A stretch of DNA of 64,000 nt from Sipunculus nudus (GCA_026874595.1 CM049318.1:43934456-43998455); one strand, 5' to 3'; shown: positions 33,446 through 47,249, counted from the first letter of the stretch. A program made the numbers and translations. The notes: generated from the letters alone by a model not told the origin.

Positions 33446-35540
33446 TTGTAGCTTGCACCACCAGTCTTATAAACAACAAAGAGATATATACATATGCCCA
33501 ATATAAGACTGATATGTCAAACCCCTCCTGTGAAATAAGCAGGGACATACACTGTACAAAAAATATTGTTGGTGGCGCCACCAGTCTTGTACACTATAAA
33601 GCTACCCTATATGTATATACATGCCCAATTTTAGGCTGATGTATCAAATTCCTCTGTAGAAATAAGCAGGCGCATACACTGCAAAAGTCAATGTAGGTGG
33701 CACCACCTGTCTTGTAAATGAGAATACCATCAAAGAGGCATAGACAGGTCAAAATATCAGTGCAATACATCAAACTTCCCCAGAGTTTAATGCATTGGGC
33801 TTGAGTAAGACAGTTGCACCAGAGTGAACTGTGACAAATTGCTGCCTCAAGCTACTGCACTGAGTTAATTCTTGACCTGCACCTGGCTAGACTGAGTGAA
33901 CGTTTGACCTGTACCTGGCTGCACTGAGTGAACTCTTGACCTGTTGCATAATCTGACACAGTTAGCAGTCTGCCAGAGCTATAAATAGATTCAGACTGAA
34001 CTTTGGTGAAAAATATGATGCAGTGAGTAGTCTGCCAAAGCTATCAACAGAATGCAGCTACTGCACTGAGTGAACTCTTGACCTATACCTGGCTGCACTT
34101 CTTCTAATCCAGGCACTGTGCCAAAACTATTTATAGAGCTGATATCATCTTGTCTAATGGCCAACATCAAGGCACTGGCAATTTGCTAATGGTAATCTGT
34201 ACACAAAAGTGGTCCCTACTTGAAATAACTTTGAAATTTATTTTCCCAATACAAAATGCTTTTCAGCTGACTTTTATAAAGAAATCAAGAATATATGTAA
34301 AATTATTACGGATGCATACTGAATGCAAAATTAAAATACAGATATATCTCATTGAGGGCAAATTCTTGAATTAAGTTGAGTAGGGATACCAATAATTTAT
34401 AATCCACGTACAGTTGTCTTTATATAGCCACAGAGAGCTGAATATCCATGATTGTTACATTGTCTGGTATGATGAATAACTTAAATCATAAATCTAAATT
34501 TTTTAAAAGCTTTTAAAAAAACTTTCTTGTCAATATTAACCAAATGTAACCTGAAATCTAAATGTCTAGTGGCATGATGTAATAGATACTGATAAACTGG
34601 TGCCAAGCTAGATGTAACAGCATCACACAGCTAACATATATGTTAAAATGACTCAATTCAATCTCCATAATTCAGCCAAAAATCATTCATGTAGAATCCA
34701 TTAATGACAATTATTATAAGAATTATTGTAGGGATTATTCTTGTAAAATATTTAACAAATTGGCTTCAGTGGCATCAGTCGAAAAACTTTTCGCAAGTTT
34801 ATAACTCATATAGGAAGATACAGCAAACTGGCTAAGTTCAGCTTCCCGTAACCCAGCCAAAAAGCACTGAACCAAAACCATTTGAACAAACTTGAATTAT
34901 CAACATCTGAGGATAATTAATGTGTGAGATTTCAGAATTTAGCCCAGTGGTTTTTGAGAAGAAGATCTTTGTAGCCACTGAAAATGGGCTGTTCTGGCAT
35001 AAGACTAAATTCAGATTCCCATAACTTAGCCAAAAGTCACTGAAAAGAGACCATTTGAACAAACTTCAGAAAGCACTACCCTAGGATCATTTCTGTGCGA
35101 TATTAAACATTTTGGCCATATGGTTTCAGAGAAGAAGTTTTTTGTAGCCCTCAGTGTGATACATGCACTGATGACCCTGTACAAAAAAGGCCGATGCAGG
35201 TGGCGCCACCAATACCTCAATTTCAGATATGACATATGTGACTAACATTGGCATAAAATTTGGTGATGATAGCTACATCCGTTCCTGAGATTTAAATTTT
35301 AACTTGAGAAAGATTGTTCCAGGAATCATTTCTGTGAAATATTAGACAATTTGGCTGGACTTTTTCGGAGAAGAAGATTTTTAAAGCTTTTTTAGCTTTT
35401 TCCCTATAAAATCTAAGAAAATGCAGTTATTTGTAAAAAACTTCGTGATGCTAGCTCCTGCCGTTTTTGAGATAGCTATGGTTAACGTACAGACGACTCA
35501 TGACAGACGCCGCACCATCGCATAAGCTCACAGGTTCGCT
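33446..35540 (+). mobile_element. composite repeat C, near-complete copy
   Basis: Begins TGATTGTAGCTTGCACCACC at the end of HLE-3, carries the CACCACC tandem units, the CTGAGTGAACTC section (about 33850-34130) and the AT-rich part, with GCAGGTGGCGCCACCAATACC near 35196. It ends GCATAAGCTCACAGGTTCGC. From 33943 on it parallels 1-1707. Confidence 0.75.
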
Positions 35541-35769
35541 AAAAATTTAGGTTTTCCTTAATTTCTGAAAGGAACAAAGTCGTAAAGACCCAGTTTTTGG
35601 CTTGGTAGGTGATCTTAGGGACATCTAACATTATGCTGAATTTTGGATTCCTAGGTCTTACAGTTTCAAAATGTGCCACATCTACCAACTGATGGACAGA
35701 TGTACGGACAGATGGACGACGGACAATGGACCACAACTATAGCTCAGATGACTTATAGTCAGCTGAGCT
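35541..35769 (+). mobile_element. HLE-1 3'-end fragment
   Basis: TTTTCCTTAATTTCTGAAAGG to AGCTCAGATGACTTATAGTC with AGCTGAGCT. It is about 220 bp of the 3' side including the microsatellite and hairpin. Confidence 0.7.
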
Positions 35770-36259
35770 AAAATGCATCAAGGTCAACCATGTTCAAACT
35801 TGACCTAGCTGTTGAGAAGATGCATCAAACCTGCGGGTTTGGTGTCTGTACCTCAAATTCTTAGTTATTGAGTCAAAAAGTTATTGAGTTAACATCATTT
35901 TAACAAGAAAATGACACAAGGTGGCACCACCTGTCTTCTGCAAAAGACAAAGCTATCGAAGATCTTCGGTCAATTTGATTTTTAGATCATTCCATGTATC
36001 CCTTACTGAGATATTAAAGATTTTGTGTGAATTTCACCAAATATGGGAATATTCAAGGTCAAGGCCACTCTCCTAGTAAAGTTCATGACCTCATTTTTAA
36101 CAGGCCTCGTCCTCTCACCCAAATCTATACATATACCAAGTTTGGTAAAGATCGGTGAAATATTTTTTTGAGCTATCGCGCCAAAAATATTTATATGCTG
36201 CGGCGGCGACAGGACCAGCATGAAAACATAGTATCCCCCGACTTTGTCTGGGTATACAA
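35770..36259 (+). mobile_element. HLE-2 3'-end fragment
   Basis: Contains CAAGGTGGCACCACCTGTC near 35918, one core unit with AAGGTCAAGGCCACTC, a CGGCGGCGAC stretch and the terminal hairpin AGTATCCCCCGAC / GTCTGGGTATAC followed by AA. The 5' part is missing. Confidence 0.7.
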
Positions 36260-38328
36260 TTATTATACAAATTATTCTGGGGATTATTCTTGTAAAATAT
36301 TTAACAAATTGGCCTCAGTGGCGTCAGTTGAAAAAGGTTTTGCAGGTTTATAACCAATACAGGAAAATACAGCAAACTGACTTGGTTCAGCTTCCCGTAA
36401 CTCAGTCAAAAATCACTGCACCAAAACCATTTGAACAAACTTGAATTATCAACATCTGAGGATAATTAACAGGGATGTGAATATTCAAATATATCTGAAA
36501 GGTCACAGTTCCTGATGAGGATAAACTGATAGAGAAGTGGACTATGATGTTTGGTATCAGATTTTAAGCGCGTAAAACTTAATACGGCCCATTCTTATAC
36601 CCATATGATATGTAAGTTATCTGCAACAAATCCTGACTGACAGAATCTGAACTTACAGATGAGTTCACTATGCTGTTTTACAATCAAATTTGCCATCAGT
36701 AGCGGCACTGATGTCGGCATTTTGGAAATTAATAATATGTCGCTGGGTCAAGACGTCTAGACACATTGTCTAGACACTAGACAGAACCAAGTCAGTTGCC
36801 ATGGTGATGTCTGGACCCCACCTGGTTGTACTGAATGACCTCTTGACTTGGCTGCTGAAACTGGGCATTTTGTCAAATATGTTTTCAAACACAGAAAGCC
36901 TTTTTAAATTGGCTACACTGCTTTTTTTAAAGCTGCATTAACCCAATCTATTCTTATATAAATGGCAGAACCCTACCATAGAATAATTCTTGTAAAGTTT
37001 AAACCAATCAGCTTTACAGTTTAATCATAAAACAGTGTATAAGCTAGAAGAGTCTAAAATTACATTTTGGCTTGTAAAAACCAGATAAATGTAGGTGGCC
37101 CCAAAAATACCTCAATTTCAGATATGACTTATATGACAAACACTGGCATAAAATTTGGTGATGGAGCTCCAGCCTTTTCTGAGATTTTATTTCAGTGTCC
37201 TTTTTTTGGACTGTTGACTAAGTTCAACCTCCTGTAACTCGGCAAAATATCACCGAACTGGAACCATTCGAACAAAGATTAAGAGAGATTGCTCCAGGGA
37301 ACATTTCTGTGAAATATTTGACAATTTTGCTTGACAGTTTCAGAGAAGAAGATTTTTAAAGGTTTTTAAGCTTTTTCTCCATAAAATCTAAATAAATGCA
37401 GATACCCAATAATAAGCTCTAGGACACCTAGTTTCACATGTGACTAATTCTTACATGTAATTTGGAGCTGCTAGCTTTGACAGTTTCTGACTTACAGCCA
37501 CGGATGGCGGCAGGCCAGCCTTGGACAGCAAACGGTGGATGGACCCCGCGCCATCGCATAAGCTCACAGATTGGCTGATAATGAAAGTTTAAATATTTGG
37601 TGCAACCCCCCCCCCCCCCCAAATTTCACGTGCACTACCCGCCCAGCACTCAAATTATTCTGGGCACATCCCTGTAATTAATGTATGAGACTTTAGAATT
37701 TGGCCCAGTGGTTTTTGAGAAGAAGATCTTTGTAGCCACTTAGCTAAAATTTGCTGTTATGGCATATGACTAAATTCAGCTTCTCATAACTTGGCCAAAA
37801 GTCACTGAACAGAGACCATTTGAACAAACTTCAGAAAGCACTACCCTAGGATCATTTCTGTGAGATATTAAACAATTTGGCCATATGGTTTTAGAGAAGA
37901 AGTTTTTTGTAGCTCTCAGTATGATATGGGCACTGATGACCCCTGTACAAAAAAGGCCGATGCAGGTGGCACCACCAATACCTCAATTTCAGATACGACT
38001 CATGTGACCGACAATGGCATAAAATTTGGTGATAATAGCTCCAGCCATTTTTGAGACTGAAATTTTAGTTTGCTTTTTTTGGCAGATGACTAAGTTCAAT
38101 TTCCTGTAACCCGGCAAAAATCACCAAACTGGAACCATTTGAACAAACTTGAGAGAGATTGTTTCTGGGATTATTTCTATGAAATATTAGACAATTTGTC
38201 AAGTGACTGATTCTTAAATGCAATTCGGAGCTGCTCGCTCTGATGGTTTCTGAGATAGTATGGGTTAATGTACGGACCACAGTGGACGGACGACGCTGCA
38301 GCATTGCATAAGCCTATAGATTAGCTAA
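36260..38328 (+). mobile_element. two composite-C 3' fragments
   Basis: 36260-37580 ends CGCATAAGCTCACAGATTGGC and 37680-38328 ends GCATAAGCCTATAGATTAGC with TAAAA. Between them lie a run of 15 C (37606-37620) and a short odd stretch. Both carry GTAGGTGGCCCC or GCAGGTGGCACCACC motifs (about 37089 and 37962). Confidence 0.65.
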
Positions 38329-39468
38329 AAAGCCCCACTTTTTTACTCATAATATCTCGATGGCACATGTGCCAATTCCACTAAAATTACTCATGGTGTC
38401 TCATTTAGATATTATCTACAAGCTTTTAACACACCAATATGCCCTCCATCTTATCTACAACTAAACACAATTTCTTTTTATGAACAGCAGAGATGGTTCT
38501 CTTGATTTCTTTGAATGAAATGTCCTCCCACAATGCAGGTACCCTTTCCGGTGTAATTAGACCGATGAGGGCGATTGTCCTTGTGTGATCAGACCAACAA
38601 AAGCATGTGTCCTGGTGTAATCAGACTAATGAGAGGGGATGCTGCATGTTTAAAATTTGAAGCTGGATGTAAAATGAAATACCACACTCTCATTGGTCGA
38701 TCATTCCCCTGTTCCTTAAAACAGTACTCAATGGTGGCTCAAAACCATGACTGACCTTTCCAGATTGAATAAACTTTGGACTGAACTAACCTTGGATGCA
38801 AATGGCAATGAAAAAAAATAAGGAAACTTGACACCAAGATGGATTTATCTTAGACTGAAACTGATTTACAGATGCCAAAACCTGGAAGCAGATATGGTAG
38901 TGACATGCATACATGTGTTATATGTCATGTACATAGCCCAACTCTTATATTGCATTTTTTCACATGTAATACTGAATAAGGGGATATTGAATAACATGCC
39001 CTTCATTTCTTTGATGTTTTAAAATACTGTAGATAATATTCACATGATACACCATGAGAAATTTCAATGTAATTGGTACAAATACCAACAAGATATTATG
39101 AGTCAAAAAGCAGGGTGTCAGTTTTGGACACCAAATAAATTTATATAAATATATATGACATTTATAAGGTATATACAACTATATTCCAATTTCCATAGCA
39201 AATAGACAGTGGCAACTGATTTCTTCCATTCTCTGACTCTTTTAAACCCATGAAAACTGACATGGAATGTACTTTTAAAATGTTTAATAATAATTAATTT
39301 TAAATGTACCCTTAAAAGCTGCAATGGACTCATAATCCCTCCAAATTCCAACACACTCTAAAATTTTGACACACAAGTCTCAGACTCTTAAAATATTGAG
39401 CAATTAAAAGCTCTGATACCTATAAATAAGCTGTAAGGTACAGATGCCACATGGGATTATATACATAC
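38329..39468. other. HDAC intron, mostly low repeat
   Basis: Three loose tandem units of about 36 bp (GTAATCAGACTAATGAG type) lie at 38545-38640. No other repeat shared within the window and no gene was seen. The exon donor GTATGT is at the right edge on the minus strand. Confidence 0.45.
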
Positions 39469-39556
39469 CCAATCAACTATGAGAATCTTCTCAACTTTGA
39501 GGCGATCGTGGAGTACTTTGGTTGCTATGGCAACTGAGTTGAAATAACAGAATCCC
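39469..39556 (-). CDS. HDAC4: class IIa histone deacetylase, exon [11 protein letters not shown]
   Basis: An 88-nt exon: one nt finishing a Met codon begun in the upstream exon, then 29 codons giving [17 protein letters not shown] and [12 protein letters not shown]. The acceptor is TTTTTTCAG and the donor GTATGT. The last codon, Trp of the DW-DVHHGN motif, ends exactly at the boundary, and the next exon starts with Asp. GFCYFNSVA is the standard sequence between the active-site His pair and the zinc site in class I/II deacetylases. The exon is an island between a 1.1-kb stretch without clear repeats on the left and a 2.8-kb minisatellite on the right. No open reading frame longer than the exon is present, which is why ORF-based reading misses it. 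Confidence 0.93.
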
Positions 39557-39689
39557 CTGAAAAAAGATGCATATTTATATTAATTTATATGTTAGGTATG
39601 TAGAGGTTCACTGTCCGAGAACTTATATACATGTTAAATTTGAAACCTGTAGGTCTAGAAGCTCCCAATGGGCTTGACAAGAGGAGATG

Positions 39690-42473
39690 AAATACTGACA
39701 GGAGGTGGTTCTCAACTGAAGTAATACTGACAGGAGGAGGTGGACAACTGATGTAATACTGACAGGAGGAGGTGGACAACTGATGTAATACTGACAGGAG
39801 GAGGTGGACAACTGATGTAATACTGACTGAAGGAGATGTAATACTGACAGGAGGTGGTTGTCAACTGATGTAATACTGACAGGAAGTGGTTGTCAACTGA
39901 TGTAAAACTGACTGGAGGAGATGGTCACCTGATGTAATACTGACAGGAGGAGATGGTCACCTGATGTAATACTGACTGAAGGAGATGTAATACTGACAGG
40001 AGGTGGTTGTCAACTGATGTAAAACTGACTGGAGGAGATGGTCACCTGATGTAATACTGACAGGAGGAGATGGTCACCTGATGTAATACTGACTGGAGGA
40101 GATGTAATACAGACAGGAGGTTGTTGTCAACTGAAGTAATACTGACAGGAGGAGGTGGACAACTGATGTAATACTGACAGGAAGTGGTTGTCAACTGATG
40201 TAAAACTGACTGGAGGAGATGGTCACCTGATGTAATACTGACAGGAGGAGATGGTCACCTGATGTAATACTGACTGAAGGAGATGTAATACTGACAGGAG
40301 GTGGTTGTCAACTGATGTAATACTGACAGGAGGAGTTGGTCAACTGATGTAATACTGACAGGAGGAGATGGTCACCTGATGTAATACTGACTGGAGGAGA
40401 TGTAATACAGACAGGAGGTTGTTGTCAACTGATGTAATACTGACAGGAGGAGGTGGACAACTGATGTAATACTGACAGGAGGTGGTTGTCAACTGATGTA
40501 ATACTGGCAGGAGGAGATGGTCACCTGATGTAATACTGACTGGAGGAGATGTAATACAGACAGGAGGTGGTTGTCAACTGATGTAATACTGACAGGAGGA
40601 GTTGGTCAACTAATGTAATACTGACAGGAGGTGGTTGTCAACTGATGTAATACTGACAGGAGGTGGTTGTCAACTGAAGTAATACTGACAGGAGGAGGTG
40701 GACAACTGATGTAATACTGACAGGAAGTGGTTGTCAACTGATGTAATACTGACAGGAGCCGATGGTCACCTGATGTAATACTGACAGGAGGAGATGGTCA
40801 CCTGATGTAATACTGACTGGAGGAAATGTAATACAGACAGGAGGTGGTTGTCAACTGATGTAATACTGACAGGAGGTGGTTGTCAACTGATGTAATACTG
40901 ACGGGAGGAGATGATCACCTGATGTAATACTGACTGGAGGAGATGTAATACAGACAGGAGGTGGTTGTCAACTGATGTAATACTGACAGGAGGTGGTTGT
41001 CAACTGATGTAATACTGACAGGAGGTGGTTGTCAACTGAAGTAATACTGACAGGAGGAGGTGGACAACTGATGTATTACTGACAGGAAGTGGTTGTCAAC
41101 TGATGTAATACTGACAGGAGGAGATGGTCACCTGATGTATTACTGACAGGAGGAGATGGTCACCTGATGTAATACTGACTGGAGATGTAATACAGACAGG
41201 AGGTGGTTGTCAACTGATGTAATACTGACAGGAGGAGATGTAATACAGACAGGAGGTGGTTGTCAACTGAAGTAATACTGACAGGAGGAGGTGGACAACT
41301 GATGTATTACTGACAGGAAGTGGTTGTCAACTGATGTAATACTGACAGGAGCCGATGGTCACCTGATGTAATACTGACAGGAGGAGATGGTCACCTGATG
41401 TAATACTGACTGGAGGAAATGTAATACAGACAGGAGGTGGTTGTCAACTGATGTAATACTGACAGGAGGTGGTTGTCAACTGATGTAATACTGACGGGAG
41501 GAGATGATCACCTGATGTAATACTGACTGGAGGAGATGTAATACAGACAGGAGGTGGTTGTCAACTGATGTAATACTGACAGGAGGTGGTTGTCAACTGA
41601 AGTAATACTGACAGGAGGTGGTTGTCAACTGAAGTAATACTGACAGGAGGAGGTGGACAACTGATGTATTACTGACAGGAAGTGGTTGTCAACTGATGTA
41701 ATACTGACAGGAGGAGATGGTCAACTAATGTAATACTGACAGGAGGTGGTTCTCAACTGATGTAATACTGACAGGAGGTGGTTGTCAACTGAAGTAATAC
41801 TGACAGGAGGAGGTGGACAACTGATGTATTACTGACAGGAAGTGGTTGTCAACTGATGTAATACTGACAGGAGGAGATGGTCACCTGATGTATTACTGAC
41901 AGGAGGAGATGGTCACCTGATGTAATACTGACTGGAGATGTAATACAGACAGGAGGTGGTTGTCAACTGATGTAATACTGACAGGAGGAGATGTAATACA
42001 GACAGGAGGTGGTTGTCAACTGATGTAATACTGACAGGAGGAGGTGGACAACTGATGTAATACTGACAGGAGGTGGTTGTCAACTGATGTAATACTGACA
42101 GGAGGAGATGGTCACCTGATGTAATACTGACTGGAGTAGATGTAATACAGTCAGGAGGTGGTTGTCAACTGATGTATTACTGACAGGAGGAGATGGTCAC
42201 CTGATGTAATACTGACTGGAGGAGATGTAATACAGACAGGAGGTGGTTGTCAACTGATGTAATACTGACAGGAGGAGTTGGTCAACTAATGTAATACTGA
42301 CAGGAGGAGATGGTCACCTGATGTAATACTATCAGGAGGTGGTTGCAAACTGATGTAATACTGACAGGAGGTGGAAAACTGATGTAATACTGACTGGAGG
42401 AGATGTAATACAGACAGGAGGTGGTTGTCAACTGATGTAATACTATCAGGAGGTGGTTGCCAACTGATGTAAT
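39690..42473 (+). repeat. 32-bp minisatellite, about 85 units with higher-order order
   Basis: Unit variants share GTAATACTGACAGGAGG and differ in the next half: TGGTTGTCAACTGAT, AGATGGTCACCTGAT or AGGTGGACAACTGAT, with a short 21-bp form GTAATACTGACTGGAGGAGA. The order of variants repeats in blocks of a few hundred bp (for example the segments near 40860 and 41440), so multi-unit blocks were duplicated. It stands about 130 bp upstream (gene sense) of the HDAC exon at 39469-39556. Further units are at 50521-50795. Confidence 0.95.
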
Positions 42474-42764
42474 AAGATAAGATAAGATAAGATAACATTT
42501 ATTAGCCTTCAGTTCCAGGAATTTGTCGTTGACTTGCAATTCATTACATAAAAAAAATAAGTAAATAGATAGATACATAAAAATAATACATAACAAGGCC
42601 TACAGGCCTAATGCGATCCTGTGCATATGGATATACACCAGGTATAACGCTTCAGTGCTGAACCACTACTTTTCATAAATATGAACAATGCAAGTACTAA
42701 ACATTATGAACAAGAAACAATACACAAACATCACTGCTGAAATTCTGGCATGTGTGCACACAAC
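42474..42764 (-). mobile_element. LINE 3' tail with (TTATC)n end
   Basis: On the minus strand this reads from a CAGGATCGCATTAGGCC region to a TTATC repeat of about four units (42474-42495), the kind of short-repeat 3' end seen in CR1/Rex1-like LINEs. It fits the minus-strand LINE body at 45381-47245, from which it is separated by composite C. Confidence 0.6.
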
Positions 42765-45380
42765 ACAAAAATTATTGTAGGTGGCACCACCAGTCTTGTA
42801 TACAACAAAGCTATTTGACATGTACACATATGCCCAATTTCAGGCTGATATAACAAATTCTTCTGTAGAATTAAGCAGGCAAATACACTTTGCAAAAGTC
42901 ATTGTAGATGGCGACACCTGTCTTGTGAACTAGAAAGCCATAAAAACACATAGACAGGTCAGAATATCAGGCCAATACATCAAACTTACCTTGAGTCTGA
43001 TGCAGGGGGCTGACCAGGCTTAGGTGAGAAAGGCTTTTGCCCCAAGTGTACTGTGACAAATTACTGGCTCAGGCTACTGCACTGAGTGAACTCTTGACCT
43101 GCACCTGGCTAGACTGAGTGAATTTTTGACCTGTACCTGGCTGCACTGAGTGAACTCTTGACCTGTTGCATAATCTGAAACAGTTGGCAGTCTGCCAAAG
43201 CTATAAATAAATCCGGGCTGATCTTTTGCCTATTGCCAAATCTGAAATAGTAGCCACACAATTGCATAAGCTCACAGATTGGCTCCATATGCAGCCCTGA
43301 GGGGCATGACACCCATGAGGTGATCACATGATACTCATGAGGTGATCACATGCTACCCATGAGATGATCACATGCTGCCCATGAGGTGATCACATGCCTT
43401 GTGCTTGGCTGCACTGACTGAACTGTTGACCTATATTTGGCTGCTGAATGAACTCTTGATCTGTTGCCAAATCTGAAACAGTTGGCAGTTTCTCAACCTA
43501 TTCAAGAAACGTACACAATCTTGGCCTATTATGTAACTCTGCTAAAATTTATCCAACACAAACCATTTGAACAAACTTGAGAGGGCTCACCTCTGGGATC
43601 ATTTCTGTAAAATTTGGACAATTTGGCTGGACTGTTTACAAGAAGAAGACTTTTTACAAGTTTTTTTAAGCTTTTTCCTTGTAAAATCTAAGTAAAAGCA
43701 GATAGCAAAAATAAGATGAATCCATCAACATTTGATATGTGACAAATAATTGCATAACATTTGGGGATGGTAGCTCCTGCTATTCCTGAGAAATTATGAG
43801 TTAGAGTACAGATGATATGTAATATCATAAATCTAAATTTTTAAAAGCTTTTAAAAACATTCTTGTCAATATTTTTCATAGATAACCTGAAATCTAAATG
43901 TCTAGAGGCATGATGTAATGGATACTGATAAACTGGTGCTAGGCTAGATGTATCTGTTTCACACAGCTAACATATTTGGTAAAATTACACAATTCAATCT
44001 TTATAATTAAGCCAAATTCATTTTTTGGAACCTTAAACAACAATTATTATAAGAATGATTCAGGGAATTATTTTTGCAAAATATTAAACAAACTGGCCTC
44101 AGTATCATCATCAGTCGAAAAACGTTTTGTAGGTTTATAACTCATATGGGAAAATACAACAAAATGGCAAAGTTCAGCTTCCCATAACTCAGCCAAAAAT
44201 CATTGAATCAAAACCATTTGAACAAACTTGAATTATCAACATCTAAGGATAATTAATGTGTGAGATTTAAGAATTGCACCCAGTGGTTTTTGTTGAGAAG
44301 ATTTTTGTAGCCACTAAGCTAACATGGGCTGTTATGGCATATGACTAAATTCAGCTTCCCATAACTTAACCAAAAGTCACTGAACTGAGACCATTTGAAC
44401 AAACTTGAATTATCAACATCTCAGGATAATTAATGTGTGAAATTTAAGAATTTGGCCCAGTGGTTGTTGAGAAGAAGATTTTTGTAGCCACTTAGCTAAA
44501 ATTGGCTGTTATGGCATATGACTAAATTCAGCTCCCCATAACTCAGCCAAAAGTCACTGAACTGAGAGCATTTGAACAAACTTGAATTATCAACATCTAA
44601 GGATAATTAATGTGTGAGATTTAAGAATTTGGCCCAGTGGTTTTTGAGAAGAAGATTTTTGTAGCCACTTAGCTAAAATGGACTGTTATGGCATATGACT
44701 AAATTCAGCTTCCCATAACTTAGCCAAAAGTCACTGAACTGAGACCATTTGAACAAACTTCAGAAAGCACTACCCTAGGATCATTTCTGTGCGATATTAA
44801 ACAATTTGGCCATTTCGTTTCAGAGAAAAAGTTATTTGTAGCTGTCAGTCTGATACGGGCACTGATGACCCCGTACAAAAAAGGCCGATGCAGGTGGCGC
44901 CACCAATACCTCAATTTCAGATATGACTCATGTGACCACATTGGCATAAAATTTGGTGATGATAGCTCCAGCCGTTTCTGAGATTTAAATTTTAATATGC
45001 TTTTTTGCACAGTTAACAAAGTTCAACCTCCTGTAACTCAGCCAAAAATCTCCGAACTGGAACCATTCGAACAAACTTGAGAAAGATTGTTCCAGGGATC
45101 ATTTCTGTGAAATATTGGACAATTTGGCTGGACAGTTTCAGAGAAGAAGATTTTTAAAGTTTTTTTAGCTTTTTCCCTATAAAATCTAAGAAAATGCAAT
45201 TAGAAAAAAAATAAACAAAATCCGATATAGTTTTTTGGATGACTGAATATTTGCAAAAAATTTGGTGATGCTAGTAGCTCCTGCCGTTTTTGAGATAGCT
45301 ATGGTTAACGTACAGACGACGCACAACGCACGACACACGACGGACGCCGCCGCACCATTGCATAAGCTCACAGGTTCGCT
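42765..45380 (+). mobile_element. composite repeat C, near-complete copy inside the LINE
   Basis: Begins ATTATTGTAGGTGGCACCACC, holds CCCATGAGGTGATCACATG tandem units (43305-43400) and the CTGAGTGAACTC section, then four near-identical stretches of about 200-240 bp with AACTCAGCCAAAAATCA-type phrases (44150-44760), GCAGGTGGCGCCACCAATACC near 44889 and the GCATAAGCTCACAGGTTCGC end. It separates LINE coding sequence from the LINE tail. Confidence 0.72.
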
Positions 45381-47245
45381 AAAAATAACGCATAACATAT
45401 TGACTAAGCATGTAAAAATAAGCATGTAAAAATGATAAAACAGATATTTTTGCGGGTAAAACACATAATTCAAAACATTAAATATCTAAGAGTTTGCAAG
45501 TTCAAAAGTTTAATACTGTATGGCACGAGAGATTTTTTAAAACGAGTCGTTCTGCAGAATATTGTATCTAGGCATTTACCTGAAGGTAAAAAAGGAACTC
45601 TTAATGTAGGGGATCTGTTGTGTCATTCATGACCTTTGATATGAAGGCCATTGTTTTGGTTTCACAGATTTCCTGGTGTGTGGCAAGAGAAGTACTAGTT
45701 ATTCTACAACTTCTCTTCCTGGTATTTTTAACTGTTTCTCTAACTTATCAGATATATTTGAAAACCAGCACTCCAGTGAATAAGTTAGGACACTGGAAAT
45801 TACTGAATTATAAAACATGGTAATTATGGTTTTGTCAATATTTAGCTTTCTTAGATAATATAGGTAATATAATCTTTTGTTTGCTTTCTTGGATTGATTC
45901 AACACATGTTCTTTCCAATTCAGATTTCTGTCAATAATACATCCAAAGTATTTATAATTTTCTACAATATCTATATCTTCATTCTTGATAGCAACTGGGG
46001 TAATTACAGAGTTTGATACCCTGAAATCAAAGACTACTTCATTAGTCTTCTTTACATTTAATTGAAGTGTTCCTCACACAAACCAGTCACATATTGAATG
46101 GTTTTCCTGTAGAGCAATTCATCATTCTTGTGATTCTTGTCATTCAGACCTAGAATGACATTGTCGTCTGCATATTTGATAATTTTACAACCTGAAAGGC
46201 CCCCATACAAATTATTTGTATACAGGATAAAAAGGACTGCTGACAGAACACAGCCTTGTGGAGCACCAGTATTTATGATTATATCTGAAGAAGTTTCTTT
46301 GCTTGTTCTAACATGTTGTCTTCTATCCGTGAGAAAATCTAGAATCCATAGACAGTAGGAAGGAAGAATGTTATACCAACAGAGCTGATTGATCATGATG
46401 TGTGGCTGTATTGTATTGAAGGCTGATGAATAATCAATGAAAAGTGATCTGGCATAATTTCTAGGGTCCCTATCTAAGTGTAGATAAATATAATGAGTTA
46501 ATGTGGAAATTGCATCACTTGTGCATCTGTTGGATGATCTAGCATTGGTTTAACAATTGGAAGTAATTTGTTAAGAACTATTCGCTCCAAAGATTTTGCG
46601 AGAACAGATGTAAGTGCAACAGGCCTGAGATCATTTATTACTTTAGGAGAGTTATTTTTGGCGGCTGGAATTATTTCTGTGCTCTTCCATAATTTTAGTA
46701 GTTTACATAAGGAGAGACACAATTGAAAAATGAGATGTATGACGAAGGACAAACTATTTCTACAGGTTTTAAATAATCTGCCACTGATTTTGTAGGGTCC
46801 ACAGGCTTTCGTTACATTAATCTTACTTAACACTTTGTTTACATCAGTTAGATCAGTAAGGATGCCATCATCGCATGATTCTAAATTTGCTCTCAGACTG
46901 CTCCGAATGTCATCTTTTTCTTTTGAGAAGTCACTTTCATCATGTATTTAATTTGGCAGCATAGCCATTTTCAGCAAGCAGTGAGCATTCAATCTTGCTT
47001 TTAATTATACCAGTTAATTCCTGAAGACCCTTCCAAGCATCTTTTGATTGCTGACTATGGAACAGTTTTTCAACTTTCTTTTTATATTGTTGTTTGGCTT
47101 TCTCAATGGCAGAATCAGTTTCTTTTTGTAAGTCATATCTGTTATCTGAATTGCTTGTGAAGGCTTGGTGCTTACATACGATAAGTTTCCTTAGATCACT
47201 ATTGATCTGAGGTTTATTATTAGGGTAAGTCTTAATGGTTTAAGT
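45381..47245 (-). pseudogene. decayed Rex1/CR1-like LINE reverse transcriptase, 5' truncated
   Basis: Read on the minus strand in pieces: a region with QINSDLRKLIV and KKVEKLFHSQQSKDAW (about 47240-46980), then TKACGPYKISGRLFK and NDLRPVALTSVLAKSLE (46833-46560), FIDYSSAFNTIQP (about 46450-46410, RT motif A), GAPQGCVLS (46241-46267) and YADD (46163-46174), and downstream LYYLRKLNIDKTI and LPSGK...RTTRFKKSLVPYSIKLLN near 45600-45510. At least one frameshift lies near 46545 and others between the pieces. Endonuclease and ORF1 are absent. Family wording such as DLRPVALTS and GAPQGCVLS points to the Rex1/CR1 side of LINEs; a jockey-like origin is less likely. Confidence 0.88.
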
Positions 47246-47249
47246 GGGT

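Noticed and set aside
33271-33639. 122-codon plus-strand frame
   Set aside because: It crosses the HLE-3 end duplication and composite C; both are non-coding repeats elsewhere.
39690-42473. Regular 32-bp repeats, CRISPR-like at first sight
   Set aside because: Units are directly adjacent without unique spacers, the variants form blocks, and the genome is animal.
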